Source: Brachionus koreanus (Eukaryota > Rotifera > Eurotatoria > Ploima > Brachionidae). From it: a stretch of 11,611 nt of DNA. The DNA lies in the NCBI GenBank assembly GCA_016987375.1, contig PJRA01000492.1, forward strand, positions 84,194 to 95,804, written 5' to 3'. Both the position numbers and the translations under genes were made by a program. Shown piece after piece: positions 7,878 through 11,611 of this stretch. Below the pieces are notes generated by a model that did not search any database, was not told where the DNA came from, and worked only from the letters and a program-made list of their open reading frames with translations. The first letter of the stretch is position 1, and each line of letters opens with the position of its first letter.

Positions 7878-8144
7878 ACTGAATAAAGTGCTGCTCGTCA
7901 TTGTCAAATTATAATTATTTTTTTTGGTTTTCTGTACAAGCATAAGCACCTTGAGATAAAAAATAAAAGTAAAAATTATAGAATAAAAAAAAACGTTTTT
8001 AAAACGTAGAAGTGTATGAATCGTAAAACATCTAGAATCGAAGCCTCTATGGTACTCAAAAACAAGCCTTTTAGTGAATGGAACTGAATAATCTAGAGAA
8101 TTACGAAAGTAACCACCACCACTAAGAGATTGCTTAATCTGTGA
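7878..8144 (-). other. 89-codon open frame without an early Met, candidate exon
   Basis: The minus strand is free of stops between TGA codons at 8145-8147 and 7875-7877. The first about 50 codons look protein-like (GGGYFRNSLDYSVPF, then RLVFEYHRGFDSRCF and TIHTLLRF) with mixed third positions. The rest becomes hydrophobic and A/T-driven, so the coding part probably ends near 7996. A CTCTTAG acceptor lies just before the GGG block. No start codon precedes it, so it can only be an internal exon or a relic. I do not recognise the family. Confidence 0.25.
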
Positions 8145-8771
8145 TCAATTTTACTAATATATTTAATTTATTTTTTGCTTCATAGAATAATGATTCGAAG
8201 GAGGTTTTGGAAGGAAGTTTTAGGATGTTGTGATGTCACATGACATCATGCTTTCAAGATGTGAAAACATAACTTTTATTATATCTTTTGTTAAAATTTT
8301 ATTTTGTACTAAACAAAGAATGTTTACTAGTCATAAGCTCTTGAAAGCACATCAAAGACACACTTCCCTTTGGCTTATTAAAGCAATGCTTTTAGCTAAC
8401 CTTTAAACACGCCCGACTCTGCAACTATCTAAGCCAACGTTTTTTTTTTTTACAATTTTTTTAGAAATTAAAAACTAATTAATCAAATAATCTCTTTTAA
8501 CTAATCTCTCCAGAACATCACAAATGTATCTAACAGTATTATTTTGAATAACTTGTTACTTTAGTAAAAAAATGAAATTATTTGTTTTTATTGAGGAAGT
8601 ATATTAGACTGAATGATTTGAGAAGGGGAATGCACACACAAATGAAGTAATAGTATCAAAATTAAAAAACTAAATAAAAAACTTTAATTATAGTATAATT
8701 TATTTATTTACGCTCAATAAAATATAAAATGACAATATTTAGCTCAACCGACCCAAATTTTTTTATTACTG
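8145..8771. other. AT-rich non-coding stretch before the LINE cluster
   Basis: Apart from a 34-codon stop-free run on the minus strand near 8150-8250 and the inverted repeat at 8231-8248, nothing supportable is seen. Homopolymer runs (for example T11 near 8441) and A/T words dominate. The 3' part (from about 8700) may be decayed sequence of LINE element A upstream of its recognisable part. Confidence 0.45.
8231..8248. promoter_or_regulatory. Inverted pair of CRE-like half-sites
   Basis: TGATGTCA and TGACATCA are perfect 8-bp inverted arms separated by two bases (CA). TGACATCA is one base from the cAMP-response element TGACGTCA. The site shares the core ATGTCA-TGACAT with the palindrome at 5425-5438. 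It could serve as a bZIP-type site for a minus-strand gene starting nearby; chance is not excluded. Confidence 0.3.
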
Positions 8772-9105
8772 GATACTGATTTTTTACTTTCAAAGCTGTT
8801 TTATTATGCTTTTGATAATAACAGTTTGAATTTAATTAGGAATTATTTTTAAAGTGAAGTCAAATTTTTAAAAATAGGAATATATTGTTCAGGAGTTGAT
8901 AAGTTATGTATTCCACAAGGTTCCGTTCTTGGTCCGCTATTCTTTCTTTTTTTTTTTTATAAACGATTTGCCAATTTACTTAATTAATCTTAAATCTAAA
9001 TTATTTGCCTATGACACAACAATTTATTTTGAACACTTTAATCTTAATAATTTAATTACTGAATCTTCTAGAAATATTCGCCAATGGGTGTGTTCAATGG
9101 TGTAA
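8772..9105 (+). pseudogene. LINE element A: reverse transcriptase fragment
   Basis: A relic of a Jockey/CR1-type non-LTR retrotransposon. Frame 3 from 8772 reads DTDFLLSKLFYYAFDNNSLN, the usual 'FDTVDH..LL.KL...G' region, passes a TAA near 8847 and reaches IPQGSVLGPLFF (the RT PQG motif, about 8919-8954). A T run (8945-8958) then carries a frameshift into FINDLPIYL and FAYDTTIYF (9004-9018). The catalytic FADD box has Tyr for the first Asp (FAYD, 9004-9015). The relic stops soon after IRQW near 9090, where element C takes over, so its 5' half, RT thumb and 3' end are absent here. The remainder could lie beyond 11611 if C inserted into A. Confidence 0.75.
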
Positions 9106-9131
9106 TTTCAATTTCAATTATATAGATATAG

Positions 9132-9142
9132 ATTGGTCAAAA
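9132..9142 (+). repeat. Left target-site duplication of element B
   Basis: ATTGGTCAAAA, identical to 10269-10279. It lies immediately before the first RT codons of element B and belongs to the reading frame of element C. Confidence 0.65.
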
Positions 9143-10202
9143 GATGCCAGTAATGCTTTCAACAAAGTAAACGGAGAAATAATGCTTAAAAGATTGATAG
9201 GAAAAATTGATCCTGAAATCTGGAGAGTTCTAAGAACCTATTATAGCGAATCAATAGCAATTATTCAGAACCAATACTTTATTTCCTCTTTTTTTAAAAC
9301 CATAGTAGGCATCAAACAAGGTGGTCTATTGTCACCAAAACTTTTCTCAATCTACGTAGAAGATCTAATCAATAAAATTATGGATACCAATTTAATTGCA
9401 GATATAGATGGAATTAAAACAGGCATCTTAATGTATGAAGATGATATACTCTTAATGACTGACTCAATAAAAAAATAGAAGAAGTCGAAATGAAGTGTGA
9501 AAATTTCGATAAGACTTCAATTCGAAATCAAGTTTAATCCAACAAAAACACAAATAATGAGGATAAATGGATCAAATAAAGAAAACAAACATCTAGTCTT
9601 ACCTGGCGGAAAAATTGAATGGGTAGACAAGATTAAATATCAAGGAGTATCGGTAGATGGTAAAAGCTACAGTAAAGAACACCTAAGAGAACAAAGACTT
9701 AGCACATGGAGAGCATTCTTCTTACTTAAAAAAATCTAGATATCAATAGCCAACACCTAAACCCCCAATTAAAAGTTAACCTACTCAAAACCTATATAAG
9801 GCCAATAATGTTTTATGGTTTGGAAAACTGTAATATTAGCAAAACTGGAAGAAAAAATATTCAACAATGGAAGGCCTAATGGTAAAACAGATACTCCAGT
9901 TAGGAAAAAGATCGAGGACGACAAACCTTTTATATGCGTTAAACTTAGAACCGACTGAATCAAAAATAAAGAAAACTAAACTGGGCTTTACAAAAAGACT
10001 ACTTGAAAATGAATTCACGGCCAAGATCCTTAAAAATAATGAGGAAAAGCTTAATCGACCCAATAGATTCATTAAAGAACTGAGAAATATATTAGGATCG
10101 TCTGAGCCACTTTACATAGAATTAATAGACGGAAAGCTCCGAGAAATTAGGCTTAAAGATAAGAAGAATAGTCAAAATGGAATCTGTGAATCCATTAAAT
10201 AA
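9143..10202 (+). pseudogene. Element B reverse transcriptase and C-terminal domain, frame-disrupted
   Basis: The translation covers the RT palm and thumb and a C-terminal region. In frame 2: LKRLIGKIDPEIW, GIKQGGLLSPKLF (9308-9346) and LMYEDDILLM (9428-9457). The catalytic YADD box is YEDD: both Asp remain, but the Ala before them is Glu. The frame breaks at the A run near 9470, resumes at NPTKTQI (about 9537-9560) through KIKYQGV, breaks again near 9735, continues in another frame as LLKTYIRPIMFYGLENC (about 9781-9830), and shifts near 9868 into a 100-residue basic C-terminus that ends with TAA at 10200-10202. No endonuclease domain is present because of the 5' truncation. It cannot make active protein. 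Confidence 0.75.
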
Positions 10203-10224
10203 TGCCTAGATAACCTAAAATTTT

Positions 10225-10268
10225 TTCTGAATATTCTGAATAAATAATGATAATAATAATAAAAATAA
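10225..10268 (+). repeat. 3' tail of element B with tandem duplication and TAA-type repeat
   Basis: TTCTGAATA is repeated directly twice, then AATAATGATAATAATAATAA leads into AAAATAAA and the target-site duplication. Simple TAA/TGAT tails replace poly(A) in several LINE clades. Confidence 0.65.
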
Positions 10269-10279
10269 ATTGGTCAAAA
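10269..10279 (+). repeat. Right target-site duplication of element B
   Basis: Second copy of ATTGGTCAAAA, directly following the simple tail of element B and opening the right-hand part of element C. Confidence 0.65.
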
Positions 10280-11548
10280 ATTAAAAGTATCTCAAATATA
10301 AGATCGAGCGGATTCGATGGTATATCAAACAAAATCCTTATAAACTTGCCTTACAGGACTCTAAAACAAATTCATTCAATATTTAATTTTTCAATTAATT
10401 TTGGACGAAGGCAAGAGTAATTGTAATTTAAAAAAAAGGTAAGCCACCAGATGATCCCGGTTCCTATAGGCCTATATTATTATTATGTTGCATATGCAAG
10501 CTTTTAGAAAAAGTAAATAACCAAAAACTACTATACGACAATACTATTACTGGACAGGAATTAATCAGATACTACCCAACTGTCAAGCTTGATTAAGAAA
10601 AGAGAGATATTTTAAGAGCGACACAAGAGCATATTTTAAGAAATAAATCAATCAATTAGTGAAGGCTGTAAAAAAAGAAAAAGCCTTTGATAAGGCATCG
10701 CATTACGGGATCATTAAAAAACAGAGCAATTTGGCATTAAACAAGTTTCTGTTAAACTAGGTTATCAATTCTCTGAGCAATAGGATCTTCCAAGTGAATT
10801 ATAAGGACTGCGTTTCAGCAAAAAAGCCAATAAATTGTGGAGTTTCAGAAGGCAGTTGCTTCTCACCAACTATCTTTATTATCTATTTCAGTGTCATAGC
10901 GAATCCTTTGTCAGAGAATGTAAAAATATCATTGTTAGCTTATGATCTATGGATCTGGATGACAGGTAAATCATTAAAAGAGCTAGAAAAACTTCTTCAA
11001 ACTGCTATAAATAAAGTATTCGATTTTTGTATAATTTGCGGCTTAAAATCAATCTTTCAAAAACCTGCTACACAACATTTAAAACAGCTTGACACTAAAA
11101 TCAGTTACAAACCACACTTGGAACAACTAAAAAAGAAGCTTATTCCTAAAACTAATTTACTCAGAAGATTTAAAAAATTTTAAGTTGGCAAATTCCTTAT
11201 CCCCAAACGTCCAGTTGTATAAGTCGTTAATAAGATCCTTTTTGGACTCCTGTTTTGTCATAATTAAGGTAGATACTAAATGAATCAAGTCAAGCCTTTA
11301 GAAAATACAAAACAAGATTCTAAAAATTATTAAGTATTTTCCAATTAAATTCTCTATTCGAACAATACATAGGGCACTTAAGCAGGATACGATTGAAGAG
11401 AGAACAAACCAACGCAAACCAACTTTTCATCAAATTCCTAGAAGCTAAGTCAAAACAAGAGTTGATAGCAAGAGAAATCCACAATTACGAGCAAACTGCT
11501 TGCAAACCAAATATGAATCGCTATAAAACACCAATGGAGCTATTCTAA
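10280..11548 (+). pseudogene. Element C reverse transcriptase relic, many stops and frameshifts
   Basis: Pieces in order: RSSGFDGISNKIL (about 10302-10340), a broken INFGR region, GKPPDDPGSYRPI with KLLEK (about 10438-10515; a conserved LINE RT block), KEKAFDKASHYGIIKK (about 10675-10725), a stop near 10758, NRIFQVNYKD, then GVSEGS (10839-10856; a GVPQGS box with SE for PQ), ISLLAYDLWIW (about 10926-10958) and KSLKELEKLLQTA. The catalytic FADD box is LAYD (Tyr at 10941-10943 for the first Asp). Near 11073-11090 the text jumps from the thumb start to YKPHLEQLKKKL, implying an internal deletion of some tens of codons. The C-terminal relic (LYKSLIRSFLD, KIQNKILKIIKYFPIK, then REIHNYEQTACKPN) runs in changing frames to TAA at 11546-11548. 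Confidence 0.75.
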
Positions 11549-11611
11549 GAAATTAAACAATAGAAAACATTCAATTCTTTTAAATCTCGAGTCTATTTTT
11601 TTATTTATTAT
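11549..11611 (+). other. 3' flank of element C to the window edge
   Basis: Non-coding A/T-rich sequence after the last stop of element C, probably its 3' untranslated region. No poly(A) or simple-repeat tail and no target-site duplication is reached before the window ends. Confidence 0.4.

Larger units (their letters stand above)
9143..10268 (+). mobile_element. LINE element B, 5'-truncated insertion inside element C
   Basis: The insertion is bounded by the ATTGGTCAAAA direct repeat on both sides. It starts inside the RT domain (DASNAFNKV) and ends in a 3' untranslated region with a 9-bp tandem duplication (TTCTGAATA, 10225-10242) and a TAA/AAT-type simple tail (about 10241-10268). Truncated 5' end, simple-repeat tail and target-site duplication are the textbook signs of non-LTR retrotransposition. 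B is a different family from A and C: its PQG region is IKQGG rather than IPQGS/VSEGS. As the inner insertion it must be younger than C. Confidence 0.75.
9107..11548 (+). mobile_element. LINE element C, split by element B
   Basis: A second Jockey/CR1-like LINE in two parts. The left part (about 9107-9142) reads NFNFNYIDIDWSK and the right part (from 10269) repeats WSK and goes on with IKSISNIRSSGFDGISNKIL, the conserved linker into the RT palm ('F.F..I...I..I.SSG.DGI'). Joining them across the 11-bp repeat keeps the frame. C is 5' truncated, as is usual after target-primed reverse transcription, and ends after a last coding relic (stop at 11546-11548) with A/T-rich sequence continuing to the window edge; no clear tail or target duplication for C is visible. 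Confidence 0.65.

Noticed and set aside
9781..10072. Minus-strand frames of 60 and 78 codons inside element B
   Set aside because: They are antisense shadows of the LINE C-terminal region, which has clear plus-strand homology-like structure.
8896..11183. Group II intron, retron or other bacterial reverse transcriptase system
   Set aside because: The PQG/catalytic-box spacing and surrounding blocks are those of eukaryotic LINEs, the copies are 5' truncated with target duplications, and the genome context has GT-AG introns.

Overview
The window looks like AT-rich nuclear DNA from a small invertebrate animal. The evidence is long A/T homopolymers, gene pieces joined by GT-AG introns (one only 54 nt), AATAAA signals, a leucine-rich repeat gene of a metazoan family, and decayed non-LTR (LINE) retrotransposons. 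The style of the LINEs and of the SWIM zinc-finger gene suggests a rotifer-like genome, but that is an inference from memory and nothing in the window proves the phylum. There is no operon, ribosome-binding site, CRISPR array or recognisable RNA gene.

Layout. 1-731 is AT-rich and non-coding. 732-1784 (minus) is a 350-residue basic, Ser/Pro-rich protein that I do not recognise. 1785-5505 is mostly AT-rich intergenic or intronic sequence with a possible small ORF (3195-3419), an inverted-repeat (MITE-like) element (4178-4332) and a (GA)9 microsatellite. 5506-6477 (plus) is a gene related to the leucine-rich melanocyte differentiation-associated protein (LRMDA) family. Its large exon is clear; a short upstream coding exon (5506-5561) joins it in phase over an intron that contains an unusual GC-rich block. 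6942-7322 (minus) holds the two last exons of a SWIM zinc-finger protein, visible only after splicing out a 54-nt intron. Further upstream on that strand are two open stretches (7542-7723 and 7878-8144) that may be more exons.

8772-11611 is a LINE graveyard, all on the plus strand. Three different reverse transcriptase remnants are present. Element A (8772-about 9105) is broken off. Element C starts near 9107 and is interrupted by element B (9143-10268). B is flanked by an 11-bp direct repeat (9132-9142 and 10269-10279) that reads as its target-site duplication, and C's reading frame continues across the repeat if B is removed. C then runs to about 11548. All three are disabled by stops and frameshifts; in A and C the first of the two adjacent catalytic aspartates is Tyr.

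The three host genes show no sign of working together; they appear to be unrelated neighbours with separate transcription.
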